Source: Liolophura sinensis (lineage: Eukaryota > Mollusca > Polyplacophora > Chitonida > Chitonidae). From it: 64,000 bases of DNA. This document shows, piece after piece, positions 1-11,767 of the stretch (positions are counted from its first letter, which is position 1; every line of letters starts with the position of its first letter). Both the position numbers and the translations under genes were made by a program. The notes under the pieces are model-generated. The model was not told where the DNA came from. It saw only the letters and a list, made by a program, of their open reading frames with translations, and did not search any database. The stretch spans positions 52,745,249-52,809,248 of the forward strand of contig NC_088295.1 of NCBI RefSeq assembly GCF_032854445.1. Direction: 5' to 3'.

Positions 1-546
1 GCCACCAAGGATCCGAAAACAGGGCTCTCGAAAATTCTCCGTCTGCAACTGGGACTGAACCAACAACGTGTAGACCTACATTCCATACAGCGATTCATGG
101 ACAGACAGAAATATGTTATTTTACTCAGTCAAATTTCGCTTAGGATATTCATTATTGCAAAGACAAAATTCTTTAAAGCAGATTTCCTCAGGCCAACCAA
201 AACATACAAATTACCTTGGAAAACGAAAATATAATTCAAACGTTTGGAAAATACCGTATACTTTCCATATAACACGTAGTTTTATTCATTTGCTATAAAG
301 TTACTTAGCATACACCGCCAAAAGCACAGCTTTCAACTTAGCCGAGCTAGACATAGATTGTTATCAGAAGCATAGGATTATATAAATGAAAAACTGCATG
401 TTCACCGATTTACATCCTTATCTGAGTTGTCTAATGTTATGCAGTCAAACATTCATACTACTCATCAACTTCTGCTGTGATTACTCTTCAGAAGAAAAGC
501 ACTTGTACTTTCTCCAGTGTAGCCAGTACATTTATATACAGCTTCT
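1..546. other. Window edge, unassigned; open frame 1-231
   Basis: Frame 1 on the + strand is open from the first base to a TAA at 229-231 (76 codons). It starts in normal-looking codons (ATKDPKTGLSKILRLQLG) and turns AT-rich after about 110. It could be the tail of an exon or mobile-element ORF cut by the window edge. I do not recognise it, and no splice donor of good quality closes it. The rest of the stretch shows nothing notable. Confidence 0.2.
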
Positions 547-830
547 TTGTTCAAACAAACAAGGGGCCTGCGTTGCTCAGGTGGTTAGCGCGCTAGCCCA
601 GCGTAATGACCCAGCAGCATCTCACCAATGCGGTCGCTGTGAGTTCAAGTCCAGCTCATGCTGGCTTCCATTAGGGCCGTACGTGGAAGGTCTGTCAGCA
701 AGCTGCGGATGGTCGTGGGTTTCCTGCCCAGTTTCCTTCAACCATAATGCTGGCCGTCGTCGTGTAAGTGACATATTCTTGAGTACGGGGTAAAACATCA
801 ATCAATTAAATAAATAAATTGTTCAAACAA
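547..830 (+). mobile_element. tRNA-derived SINE, full length, with 12-bp TSDs
   Basis: The element body is about 559-818. The head has a Pol III A box (TTGCTCAGGTGG, near 572) and B box (GAGTTCAAGTCC, near 641). These lead into the central domain with CTGCGGATGGTCGTGGGTTT and the 3' end TTCTTGAGTACGG...TAAAACATCAATCA with an (AAAT)n tail. It is flanked by a perfect 12-bp target-site duplication TTGTTCAAACAA (547-558 and 819-830), direct evidence of retrotransposition. The conserved middle resembles the core reported for MetaSINE-type elements; I could not check this by search. Confidence 0.93.
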
Positions 831-1124
831 TATGTGGTATTCTGTATGTTTTCAGTTTAAATAACTCTTTAGGATTGTTACTTGTAATATTCATATTCAA
901 AAAGAGTATTAAATCTACATAACTGATTTGAAATATTCTTTTTTTTTTCATAATTGACATTTTTATTGATCATTTTTGTTTACAGATTGTCAACCAGATT
1001 CATATTTACATACAAATATGTAAATATATTTAAATGAGAGATTGTTAGATACAATATTCTCACAAAGCCTTCAGTAATTGTCGAGATAGGCTATCACACA
1101 CAAAAACACAATGATGTGTGAAGT

Positions 1125-2040
1125 TTTCACAAACTAAACTTAACTATTGAATGGCAGATGACGGGGTGACCAAAATTTATAAATCTGTCTTGCTCCGCTC
1201 TTAGAAAACTAATGTGCCTTTCATTTTCATACAGATTTTGCATTTCTTTCTTTACAAATTCCGTTTGTCGGCAGCTTCAGCTTGTTTGAAATCAAGTAAC
1301 ACATTCCAACAATCTAGTATTGTCTGTATACCAGCAACTTACTTCAACCAAACTTGGAATTCTTTCCATACATTGTAAACATATTTACAGTCACATGATA
1401 GATGGTAAATTGTCTCCCTTTCCAAGTGGCAAATACTAGAGGTCCGATACAGCAGAATCGAACTTCTTTCCCATTATGTTTGTGGTCAGAGCTCTAATAA
1501 CAACTTTGTATTGAAACCGTCGTAATCGTGTGTCACCAGTACATCTAAAAAACATATTGTTGAGGCTTCTCCAAGCTTCACTTGATTAAACTAACATTCA
1601 GCTCCTCCTCCCACTTGCGGTTTGCTCTGGTCTTAACAAAACTATCGCTAAGGTAGTAAGGTATCGGTAATAAAGTTTACAGCCATTACAAACGTTAACA
1701 AACAGAGCTATTTTAGTTGGTATAAGAGGCAACGGCAAAGGAGAGGAGATATTATTCCAATCCACAACATTGCTAGCAGATTTGATTGCTGAAATGACAC
1801 TTTGATATTCTAAAAAGTTTGTACTGCATTCGTATTTTTCATTAAATTCTGTAACGTTTAGAAATTTCCCGTTACTGTTCAATAGGTCATTGACATACTT
1901 TACCCCCTTTTCGAGCCATTTACTATACACAGACGGTATATTACTAATAACAAATAAATCGTTGTAAAAAACACATCCTCCAAGCCGATTTGAAATGTTT
2001 CTCAATTCCGTATTTTTTGAACTTCACTCCACGAATATCT
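1125..2040 (-). pseudogene. Non-LTR retrotransposon ORF2 remnant (C-terminal part)
   Basis: This is a decayed, 5'-truncated LINE read on the minus strand. The longest intact piece (2005-1598) gives KGVKYVNDLLNSNGKFLN, then FNEKYECSTNFLEYQSVI and AIK: the conserved block after the reverse transcriptase in L1/Tx1-like ORF2 proteins. After a stop and frame change, 1570-1440 gives RRFQYKVVIRALTTN. A further frame change near 1430 gives the C-terminal zinc-knuckle-like motif CHLERETIYHLSCDC (about 1430-1335). A last frame carries KKEMQNLYENERHISFLR and stops near 1127. At the other end, a WSEVQKIRN piece lies in a different frame near 2035, beside an (ATCA)n tract where the copy breaks off. At least three frame disruptions make it inactive. 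Clade assignment (L1/Tx1) is from memory of the motif pattern. Confidence 0.8.

Positions 2041-2077
<37 letters not shown>
2039..2077. repeat. (ATCA)n microsatellite
   Basis: About nine uninterrupted tetranucleotide units directly abut the upstream edge of the LINE remnant, probably marking its truncation point. Confidence 0.95.
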
Positions 2078-2079
<2 letters not shown>

Positions 2080-2556
2080 GGTAAACCTTATGTTTTGTAT
2101 ACGCATGCGCAAACTGACGGCGTGCAAGTGACAGCTTCATTATAGATCTTTCATCTCACGAACATATCCAGTTGCGTAAAAAGATGTAAGCCCTATATGA
2201 CGAGGTGACATGTGCTTTTTTTTTTTTCTTTTTTGATTATCAAATCGTCATCAGTGTTAGCCTGATTACTTGCTCAGGCAGTATTTAAAATTATCGAATG
2301 AAAACTAATTTAGCATGAAAATATATCATCACAAAGAATTAAGTTGTCTTTCATTTTCAATTTTGCGATACAGCCTACATAGGGGCATGTATCCTTACAC
2401 ATTAGCCTAGCAATATTTTAGACTCAAACATTTAAGGAATGCTTTTATGAGAACCTTGCAAGATTTGGCTGCAATTATAAAAGTATAGTACTGAAGAACC
2501 TGTGAAACTTCCTGGTAATAGGAATGTATGTAGCAAACTGAACGTCTGCGTCGGCT

Positions 2557-3180
2557 TTGCAGTCTACAACCACCGACCATCCGAAATGTTACAAGCCCAA
2601 CAAGTGACTTCACCTAAGGTTGGGTTTAACGAAATAAATTCCTACATATGTATGTGTGTATGTAAATTTCATTTAGTCTCATCCCTAAGATTATAGTTTA
2701 CCTTTGTATATCAAGAGTTACATGTATTTTCATACAAAAGAACGTTAAATTCATAATTAAAGTTAGCGGTTAATATGTAGACGATAATTATGTCGCACGC
2801 AATCATGTGCGATCGAGCGCGCTTTTTCTCATTATTGTTTATGTTTTGCATTTTGTAGAAAAACGTGCAGTTAAGAGTTACTTCGGTAATGAAATTAATG
2901 TTTTCCTGCAGTTAGTATACGGAAATGTGGCTGTCTGAGTTTGTTGTATTCATTCAAGCCTGGTCGTACAGTTTAAATATATGGTAGCCCATTTGGAACG
3001 TATGTCTAGAGTTGTGGGATATTGTTTGACGAATTTAGTGAGTGAGTGCTTGGGGTTTAACGAATTTAGATATGTTCGCTTATAATTGCACCGGTCTGCA
3101 GGCACTGGCCGTCCGAAATGCTGTATGGGTGACATCACATGATGTTCTGTGTAACGGACTAAATTCCTACACCAGAGTTG
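2557..3180. repeat. Pair of degenerate dispersed repeats
   Basis: Two stretches (about 2557-2650 and 3095-3175) share TGCAG, ...CGACC/GGCCRTCCGAAATG, GTGAC.TCAC and AAATTCCTAC in the same order, with many differences. Between them, 3039-3062 carries AGTGAGTGCTTGGGGTTTAA, a string I associate from memory with another dispersed element common in molluscs. They are probably fragments of one old element family. Confidence 0.4.
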
Positions 3181-3261
3181 ACGTTGGTCATTTACTTCGA
3201 TTGAAGAAATCCCCTATAGATCCATGACCCGGGTTACACTTTGACACGTTTTGAAAAACGC

Positions 3262-3832
3262 AGTGTTCTAATGCTCTGTGCAACACAAGTAGTCAATACG
3301 GTTCTAAACGTGTGAACAACTTCTGTGCGACACAAGCGGCCAACACAGGTCTAAACGTCTGAACAACATCTGTGCGACGCAAGTGGTCGACACAATTCTA
3401 AGCGCCAGAACAACATCTGGGCGACACACGTGGCCAACACAGGTTAAACGTCTGAACAAATATCTGTGCGACACAAGTGGTCAACAAAGTTCTAAACGTC
3501 TGAACAACATCTGTGCGACACAAGTGGTCAACACAGCTCTAAACGTCTGAACAATATCTGTGCGACTAGCGGTCAACACAGTTCTAAACGTCTGAATAAT
3601 ATCTGTGCGACACAAGTGGTCAACATTGTTCTAAACGTGTGCGCAATATCTGTGCGACACAAGTGGTCGAACAGTTCTAAACGTGTGAACAACATCGTGT
3701 GCGACACAAGTAGTCAACACAGTTCTAAACGTCTGAACAATATATGTGTGGCACAAGTGTTCAATACAGTTTTAAAATCTGAACAAATTAACATATGTGC
3801 TACACAAGTGGTCAACACGGTTCTGCGTTAAA
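3262..3832. repeat. 47-bp minisatellite, about 12 units
   Basis: The unit reads CTGTGCGACACAAGTGGTCA followed by ACACAGTTCTAAACGTCTGA and ACAACAT. CTGTG starts at 3276, 3323 and 3370 confirm the 47-base period. Units differ by scattered substitutions and small indels, so the array is moderately old. No protein is implied: frames break between units. Confidence 0.93.
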
Positions 3833-4109
3833 CCAAGAACATGAATCTTTGCTACATGTCTGAGAAATGCAGTGCTTTTTGCTACACTGCTGAATAATAC
3901 ACTTTGCGACATGTTCCTTCAACGTAGCCCGGCCAAGCTAGCTGAGGCACTACTATCGTAGCATAGTAGTTTCATATCCTAGGGAACAGCTTAACACTCG
4001 AAATTCTCAGTCCTTCGAAAGATAAACTGTTTACTACGCAAACCATTGTCTAGAGTACCCTTATATTTGAAGGCAATAAAATAATCCAAAAAAAAAAATA
4101 AAATAAAAT

Positions 4110-4330
4110 AAAATTAACTTGATTTCAGCCAAAAAGTACATTTGGAAAAAATTTTCGAACAGCCAACAGGAAAACAGTTCGAATTCAAAACATGGTGAAC
4201 GTTATTTGATCTCAAAGTCCAAACGGCTGGATTACTGTTGAAAGATGGTTTACCGATGATGGGTTTGACATATATACTCTCCTGATGGCTTAGAGAATCA
4301 GCGCATACCAATTATGAGGACGAATTCGAG
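4110..4330 (+). repeat. Dispersed repeat, copy 1
   Basis: It shares ordered blocks with 12480-12700: TTTCGAACAGCCA, AATTCAAA.CATGG, a decayed CAAAGTCCAAACGGCTG, GTTTACCGATGATGGG and GAGAATCA. The two copies are in direct orientation about 8.4 kb apart and strongly diverged, so this is an old unclassified element. Confidence 0.55.
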
Positions 4331-4479
4331 TTGGTTCGATGTCGAGCGCTGCGAAGGGTAGTCTCAGTCAATCAACACAGTGCTCTTTGCACTATGTTTA
4401 ATCAGTGCACTCCATGTGACAAATGTTTGGTCAATACAGTGTTATACACTTACGTACTCTTTACGCTTATATGTTTTAC

Positions 4480-4935
4480 TTATGTTGATGTAAATGTGTA
4501 TGATTTTCGTACTGTAGCAGACGGGTACAGGAGCTGTTCGCTGGCTTGTCCATACATTATATGACGACGAGACACTGACAGCACTCGCTCACACGCGGGA
4601 CCACGGATCGCGCCGTACATGTCATAAACTGTCACTCCCACCCAGGCCTGGCGGTGCGATCTGAGGAGAAAGTCGACCCCGCTATAAGTAACGACATCAT
4701 TTATCGCCTCATGGGAATATCCTCTTTGGAGATGAGCACAAAAGCTGTTAATCGTGGTTGGGCCGTTTGTCTGCCGATCTGTCCGTGCCTGAAGAACATC
4801 ACCGCACCACGTGTATACTGTCTCGGGGTCCGGCCACAAGGCGAGGCACAAACAGACAGACGGATGGGACCCGCTCTCTACCCATCCCACTCGTGTTTAC
4901 CCACTCCCATCTGTCTGCTAATTTGGAATTAAAGA
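4480..4935. other. GC-rich unassigned island
   Basis: This stretch is clearly richer in G+C and CpG than its surroundings. It contains CGACGAGACACTGACAGCAC, CAGGCCTGGCGGTGCGATC and two similar ACAGACAGACGGATGGGAC / CCCATC-type stretches near its end. A 136-codon minus-strand frame crosses it but its peptide is not recognisable and has no domain signature. It may be a decayed mobile element or an unrecognised exon cluster. Confidence 0.25.
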
Positions 4936-6010
4936 TATTCCAAGATTTCAGTTACAGCTTTGGGGACCGTGTATCGAATTAATCACAATTATGTGGTTCC
5001 TAGAGAATTCCCAAAATACATCTCACACAGCTGATATCGTTTTTTCTACACCGTGGCAAACAATAACGTGGAATTGTGAACACTTTAATCACCCCAGGGG
5101 AGTTTCAAACTCGACACTACGTCCCAACAGCGCTCCTTTCATCCTAAGGAACACGATTGTACATCAAATTTGAGCTTGCTGCTCTCTGTCCTCGCCGCTT
5201 TCGGTCTTGATGAAGAAATCAGAGATCTCTGACCACACACGCCCATTGTGCCATCAGGCTTTTAACTCCAACTCCATATTGTTTATCTTCTGTATTTGCG
5301 TCCACGTGATCAAAGACCTGCCGATCCATTCAAATGCCAGTTGTTCTCTAATAGCTTAATGCAGAAAGGGCGGCGCGGAAATTGGCGACCTTGGTTTTTC
5401 GGCAGAAGAACTGATAAAGACCAAAGCAGCCTTTATGACGAATTAAACTCTGATCAGTGTGTGTAATTCTAACATCCCAACGAAGTTCTCAGAAAGCCAA
5501 GTTAGTGTATTTTGCATTATTTGCCCCTGTAATCTTAAATTATATATTTTTTGCCCTAAATAGATGTATCTTCTTCTGAAGTTATGGTCAGTATATTACG
5601 ATCTGCATGTAACAAGTATAAGAATGTGATGGATGTGTACATTATTTTGACAATAGTCATTTCCCAGGAAGCAAAGAGTAAAACTACCACAGCTTATATT
5701 GCTTACTGTGTAAACAAAGTAAAATGAATATACTTAAAACTATCTATGTGACGTTACCTGTAATTCACTTGTAAGACAAATGTGATTAAGATTATACATA
5801 GACGCAGTTACTTTATCCATCAGCTTTTCGTTGGTGCTAGATGCTCATGTATTCCTTACATACCTCGTATTCTTTAGTAAGATCTTATTTCTGATGAAAC
5901 ATTTATATGGTTTCTGCACGATATTTCACTACATTTGAACATTACTTTAACATGACAGTCGATCGTCAGTGCCGCGTGGCTCACATCTTACCAACTGTGA
6001 CGGCAATGTG
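4936..6010. other. Unique AT-rich stretch
   Basis: I see no gene, repeat array or mobile element here; short open frames only. Confidence 0.5.
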
Positions 6011-6184
6011 ACAATATATGCGGACGTACGTGGGAAGGTCTGACAGCAACCTGCGGATGGTCGTGGATTTCCCCGGGTTTTGCCCGGTTTCCTCCCACCA
6101 TAATGCTGGCCGCCGTCGTATAAGCGAAATATTCTTGAGTACGGTGTAAAACACCAATTAAATCAATAAATAAACAATATATGC
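6011..6184 (+). mobile_element. 5'-truncated SINE with 11-bp TSDs
   Basis: Same family as the copy at 559-818, but lacking the tRNA-like head: it begins at the GTACGTGGGAAGGTCTG segment and keeps the whole 3' half and AT-rich tail (6022-6173). A perfect 11-bp direct repeat ACAATATATGC (6011-6021 and 6174-6184) shows that the truncation happened at insertion, as in incomplete reverse transcription, not by later deletion. Confidence 0.92.
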
Positions 6185-6589
6185 AGTACGAGGTAAATCT
6201 GCTAGTGTCCTTTCTCCCATTACCAAGGCAATACGAGAAAGCTGAAATGCACGGAAATGTTTTCAGACCCTACAATGACACATTGATAGAAACAAACCTC
6301 GTTATTTAGGTAAACTTTAAAATGTTGTAATTTAACACTATTTTAGGTCAAATGAACTTTTTAAGACTTGTGGTGGCCATTATAATAAATGTTATAACTC
6401 TTGTAATCCAACATGCAAATCATTACGCGGCGTGAGATTTCAAAATGTTGGCACTTACTGTTACAGTATATAGCATGCCTCATTTAACACTTTGAACATG
6501 CTGACAATTAATGTTTACGGCTTATTTACATATCTCATTACTGGTTGTGCATGATACCTTCACAAAATTTTTTCACGTATACAGTGACG

Positions 6590-6760
6590 ATCAGTTTTAA
6601 TGGTGGGGGTGGGGGGGAGGACTCCGGTGAAATTGGGCAAACCTTCCCGTGAGCTCTGTCGACAACTTGCTAATGAGAGCGGGGAAATCCAGAAATTCAC
6701 CGCGATTGAACTCGAACTCACGGCGATCGCGCAACTTACCACTAAGCTATTTACATCTCT
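6590..6760 (-). mobile_element. Second type of tRNA-derived SINE (candidate)
   Basis: Read on the minus strand, this shows a Pol III A box TAGCTTAGTGGTAAG (6749-6736) and a B-box-like AGTTCGAGTTCAAT (6718-6705), about 20 bases apart. A body follows with CGCGGTGAATTTCTGG, TTGTCGACAGAGCTCACGGG and TTTGCCCAATTTCACCGGAG, ending in a C/G-rich run. It does not match the main SINE family after the head. Only one copy is in the window, so family status is inferred from the promoter boxes. Confidence 0.5.
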
Positions 6761-6930
6761 CCCCTCATCCCCCCCCCCCCGCCCACCAACCACCACCCGT
6801 TTATCTCATTATAGTTTCATCTTTGATGCGATAAAATGTAAGTAAGAAAGACCCTCATCAGGTGAATGTGTTAATGTACAAATATATGATATGAGGACAT
6901 TTCATAAGCGTGCGTGTTCGATGACTCTGT

Positions 6931-6931
<1 letters not shown>

Positions 6932-7011
<80 letters not shown>
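6932..7011. repeat. (TA)n dinucleotide microsatellite
   Basis: About 39 uninterrupted TA units. Such a tract can extrude as a cruciform and is probably length-polymorphic. Confidence 0.97.
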
Positions 7012-7014
<3 letters not shown>

Positions 7015-9821
7015 GCATCACATTGCTGGAGAATTAATATAGTAAAACAGCTGAATTAACTATGGGCAGAATTAAACATTAATCAGAATATTTATAGCAT
7101 ATCTGTTTCTACATCTGCGGTAGATAAGGGGTTAAAATCAGGCGCCTGGAACACGTTGGGAAATTGCTCACAATAACCCAGAGATGTGTTGTCGGCGATA
7201 ACAGAGGCAAGGATCTTCCATGCAGGCAGATCTTATCACTGCTCTTTTGTTCGTTCATGAGGAGTGTCGGGGACGGGATGCAGGAGGCTGCACACAGATT
7301 TGGGACGTGCACGCTGGTGTTTTCCTCTCACTCACTTTGTTCATTGTTTTTTAGCGCACCGTTAACTTGAAAATCTCACAACATGAGAAATGCAGTTTAC
7401 TGCCAACATTTATATATACAGATAAACATGCAATGAGAACTTTTATATTATTCCATTAAACTTAGGCCTATCATTAATCAAGACAATTAGGTTATAAGTA
7501 AATGTCCTACAGAAGAATTTATCGCCATGGGAAAGAGGCTCAATGAGCTCGCGTGTTCAAATCCAGCTATCATTGCTTCGGTTGTGATCTAACTTTTACG
7601 AAATTAAACGATGGGTTCGTTCCCAGGGTTATACGGCAACAGAATCATCACAAGTAACGGGTACTCGCATCAGTGAAAGTGCTGTAAGCAGGAAGAGAAC
7701 ATAATATACATATAAAAACCTATAGGACTATAAAAATATATCAGCTGTTAATTGAAAGTGTCCTGTTTAAAACTTTAATTGCAAGATAAGCACGACTTAC
7801 AAACAACCATTAGCCGACACGAATCTAAAAACGGTTAGAATACATAACATATGCCTTCTCCTTTAGGGTATGCAATACATACTACATTAAAAAGAGATTC
7901 AATCAGGAAAATCATTCTTAAGGAAACAATGTGCTTATTGTAAACTTAAAATAAAATGTTTTTAAAAAGTGGTACCGTAGTAAAACCTTTTCAGATGATG
8001 GCTGAAGTAAAACACCAATATGCAACCAGTTTCTATAAACAGCAGTACATAAGCTTGGTTAGCGTTTAGATTGTTTGTGAATGATTTGAAGGCGTAATTT
8101 GGCTTCCTTACCACAATTATTTTGTCAGATGAGTTCGTGTAACCCATCATTTATCCTAGGCTTATACACATGCGAATCCAGGTATATGTACAGTATATTC
8201 GACCTATAAGAAACCGCATATGTATAAATATATATATGTATCAAAATATTTCCTACTACTCCACTGTATTCAAACATGCAAATATTTGCCTGAATGATTT
8301 GTTGCGAGCTTCCGCAACTCTATTCTACAACAGGTTTTCCTTAATAGCTTTTAGTCACAATTTCGAATCCAACTTTGGATGCATCGCCCGGATTTTTTTT
8401 TTTTTTATTATGTCAGATTCATTCTCTAAAGCTCGTCGTCGTATACATCTGAAATATAATATACGAGTTCGTCGTAAACAAAATAAATAAACATGGCACG
8501 GTGCATGAGGTGGCATTGACTTATTTACTCTTACAGATCGTAAGAATGCATATATTGTACAATAGCTGTATATCTCTAGTATTAAAGTGGAAAAGTTCTT
8601 GCGTTCTTGCCTAAATATATCGTTCACTTGTAAATTCGGTAATAGAGTAATTGGTTAAGTGTTAACTTGTGTAATGCTATAAGCGAGGTGAAGATTATGG
8701 ATAGGGTTCATAGGCTTACATAGGGTGAGGAGACACACCTCTAAAATATCAAAAATATTAAAGCAAAGCGTTTTAACTCAACTGTTATAGGTATCATAAC
8801 TTGGTATCAGATACCAAATTACGTGTACATCACAATGTTGGATGACAGCTTTTTTTTTTTGAAGTCGACTTTAACATATATATTATTCTGACGGATCAAA
8901 CCGGTATCCCTGATCCACGTGTAGCGAAAGCAACACTGACAAATTGCTTTTCCAGACGTTTGCCCGCACTTTACTCAAACCGGCTGGTTATCCTGAATCG
9001 AAATTTGGTGCATGACTTCACTGAGACAAGTTACAGACTATATGTATAAGTTTTGGGCTGTTCCGTTCAATGTTAATAGCACTACATATGACTGTTTTAG
9101 TTCCACTGTGCACGGGCTTTCACATCACTATTACTGCAGTTAACATGAATTGCGTACGCAACACTTTCAAAATACTTGTTTGAATACTTTGTGTTTAACG
9201 TTCGGGATATATATTATACCTGGTACGTATACTGCGATTTGGTTTAAATACTTTATTTATATAAATGCTGTTTATTATGGCGGCACTTGTACTAAATGAA
9301 TGAAGGAAGCACACGGATCATGGATTCGCTGATGGTGAGTGGTAATTTTTATTTTCCAATGAGATACACGCGTGGCAAGTTTGTTAAGGCTGATGAGTGG
9401 CCATGTTCACGCTATGTTAATTACGTCAAGAAAAAAAAGGCGCATCGATAATTATCAGGGCAAGGTAGTCTCATATGCTTGTATGCATGCGGGCGAAAAA
9501 ATATTTATAATGTAATATAGCCACATATCATCATCGTGCAAGGCTGAACACAAGTATGCGGTATGTACGTCATTCACGCGATTACCATATACATACTACA
9601 ATAGCACTGTCCTCTGGACATCTTTTACAGGCATGTACGTACACAACAAATCCCCTGCTCAAGGCCGATTTTGAACCTGTTCTTCGTGTGTCCCAGTGAG
9701 AAAGCTGGTGCGTTGGCCTAGCCCCTTCGCGAGTCTCGGGCCACCTATTTGTCCGCGGAAGCCATGAAATTCCAAACGTCCAGAGACGCTTTTTAATAGT
9801 GGATGTGATTTGAATGATAGA
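7012..9821. other. Unique AT-rich stretch
   Basis: No gene is recognised. It holds a 17-base palindrome at 8801-8817 (TTGGTATC-A-GATACCAA) and a B-box-like GTGTTCAAATCCAGC near 7551 without a good A box. Confidence 0.5.
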
Positions 9822-9925
9822 ATGATGTTTTACGCCGCAGTCAAGACTATTTCACTTACACGACGGCAGCTATCAATAAGGTTGGAGAAAGGCTGGTAGA
9901 GCCCGGGAAAACCCCACGATGGGAA
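9822..9925 (-). mobile_element. Decayed SINE fragment
   Basis: This is the minus-strand 3' half of the main SINE family, recognisable by GTTTTACGCCGCAGTCAAGA, a decayed TTTCACTTACACGACGGC and GAGCCCGGGAAAACCCC. The remainder diverges, suggesting an old copy. Confidence 0.8.
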
Positions 9926-10857
9926 ACCATGCTTTGTTATACTCGGTCAAGAAGGCGCATTTAGATGTAAGAAAAGACAACAACATAGATCAAATATATA
10001 CATGGACCCATACGGTAAGGTTAAGTTTAAGAAGCATAACTCGTTTTGTGATGTTGCACAATCGAGGTTTCGCAGTTCAAAGCAGCCCCTCAAAGTGCCC
10101 CTCCTCCGGGCATAAAAAAAGAAAAAACGCGTCTGTTTGCGCTTAGCCTTCCTCACCTGAGACCTGTTTTACCTTTTAACCATTTGTGCGTGGGACACCA
10201 GTGAGCCAACATCGTGTTTCCGGTTGCTATAACATGGTCCACGGCTTATTAAGAATTTCAGATAAAAAGCGGATTTTTAAAAGCACGTCAGAAAAAAGTC
10301 TGTTTCCACTTAGATCTGTTTACAAGCCTTTTCCTAAATAACTCTGGTTATATTATTATCTTTTCTGTGAAGTAAATGACTCAAATTCAGTGCTTCACTG
10401 TGGGCCTACATGGTGTATCGTGTAAATGTATCTGCAAAAAAATTGTTTGCATGAATATACCATTTTGCTGAAATGAAATGTCATTGTATGTTAAATGTGA
10501 TGACAACGCAGTATTTTCAGTAATTCTAGAGCAATAAGGTCTAATAAATTGCATCACAGCATTCTTTTTTTTATAAGTAATTCTAAGTCATGGTGTGTAA
10601 TTTGCTACCGTGTAAACATTTGTCTAGATAATCATAGAATAAAACCCTAACTGAGATAGACTGACAGGAGATCATATTTAGCCGAATCTCTTATTCCTCG
10701 CCGGCGCATCTGTTAAGGTGACCATCCCAGGCTACCCATGATTTGTGGGACCGGATATGACGACATCGGTCGGAAGAAAAAGCAAATTTTGAAGCTGGGA
10801 AACAGTAACTGTCAAGTATTAAACTTCTCATTTTCTTACTATTTTTGTCAAAACATT

Positions 10858-11046
10858 TATTTATTTATTTATTTTATTTATTTATTTGATTATGTATTTA
10901 TTTATTTGATTGGTGTTTTACGCCGTACTCAAGAATATTTCACTTATACGACGGCGGCCAGCACTATGGTGGGTGGAACCGGTCAGAGCCCGGGGGAAAT
11001 CCACGACCATCCGCAGGTTGCTGACAGATCTTCCCACGTTCGGGCG
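10858..11046 (-). mobile_element. SINE, 3' part, first of a tandem pair
   Basis: Minus-strand copy with a long (ATTT)n tail (10858-10905), GATTGGTGTTTTACGCCGTA, the intact central domain and a stop at CCCACGTTCGGGCG. It lacks the tRNA head and runs directly into the tail of the next copy at 11047. Confidence 0.9.
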
Positions 11047-11245
11047 TATTTATTTATTTGATTGCTGTTTTACGCCGCACTCAACACTATTTCACTTATA
11101 CGACAGCGAAAAGCATTATGGCGGGGGAAACTCACGACCATCCGCAGGTTGCTGGCAGATCTTCCCACGTACTCCTGGAGAGGAAGCCAGCATAAGCTGG
11201 ACTTGAATTCACAGCGACCGCATTGATGAGAGGCTCCTGGGTCAA
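11047..11245 (-). mobile_element. SINE, second of a tandem pair
   Basis: This minus-strand copy abuts the preceding one in the same orientation. It has tail, 3' domain, centre with a deletion (GCGGGGGAAACTCACGACC), and the B-box side of the tRNA head (GACTTGAATTCACAGCGACC), then is lost near CCTGGGTCAATTG. The join looks like insertion of one copy at the tail of another, or a dimer. Confidence 0.88.
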
Positions 11246-11767
11246 TTGCCAAAATGAAGGTCAGTCAGTGAACGTGATCTGCCTGTTGTTACCTATAATT
11301 TAGGAGGTTTGAATTGATTAATTATAGAGAGTAAGTATTAGAAATATTCATATTGTGAATGACGATTAAAGCGCCATAAGGTGGTCGATCGACCCTCTGC
11401 CATAATTTTGTGCACCGGTTACAGAGAAAACCGTAACACCAAATCTGCTGAAATTTTACACGGTTCTTGCTTATATGATCTGAAGTAGTGCATATCAAAA
11501 ATGTGTCGCCCTATGTCACCTGACTTTGCGACCATAGGACCTATTGCATGGATTCATATGAAAACATATGAAGTTTCATATATATAGATTATAAAACTCT
11601 TCTTCTCTAGCACAACCGAACCGAATTTAACAACCGAATTTTTTACAAAAATTTTAGCGTTGTCTGTTAGAGTTGTCTGTCTTCTTTAGTTGCATGAAAC
11701 AGAATGGTCGCATTTTCAGTGATTTGGCCAGGCCATGATTTCAAAAAATCTTTGTTGCGGGTAACGA

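Noticed and set aside
386-793. 135-codon + frame
   Set aside because: More than half of it is the SINE at 559-818; the part before it is not recognisable.
7525-7600. Possible tRNA-like promoter (GTGTTCAAATCCAGC)
   Set aside because: B-box-like string only; no A box at the right distance and no tRNA fold.
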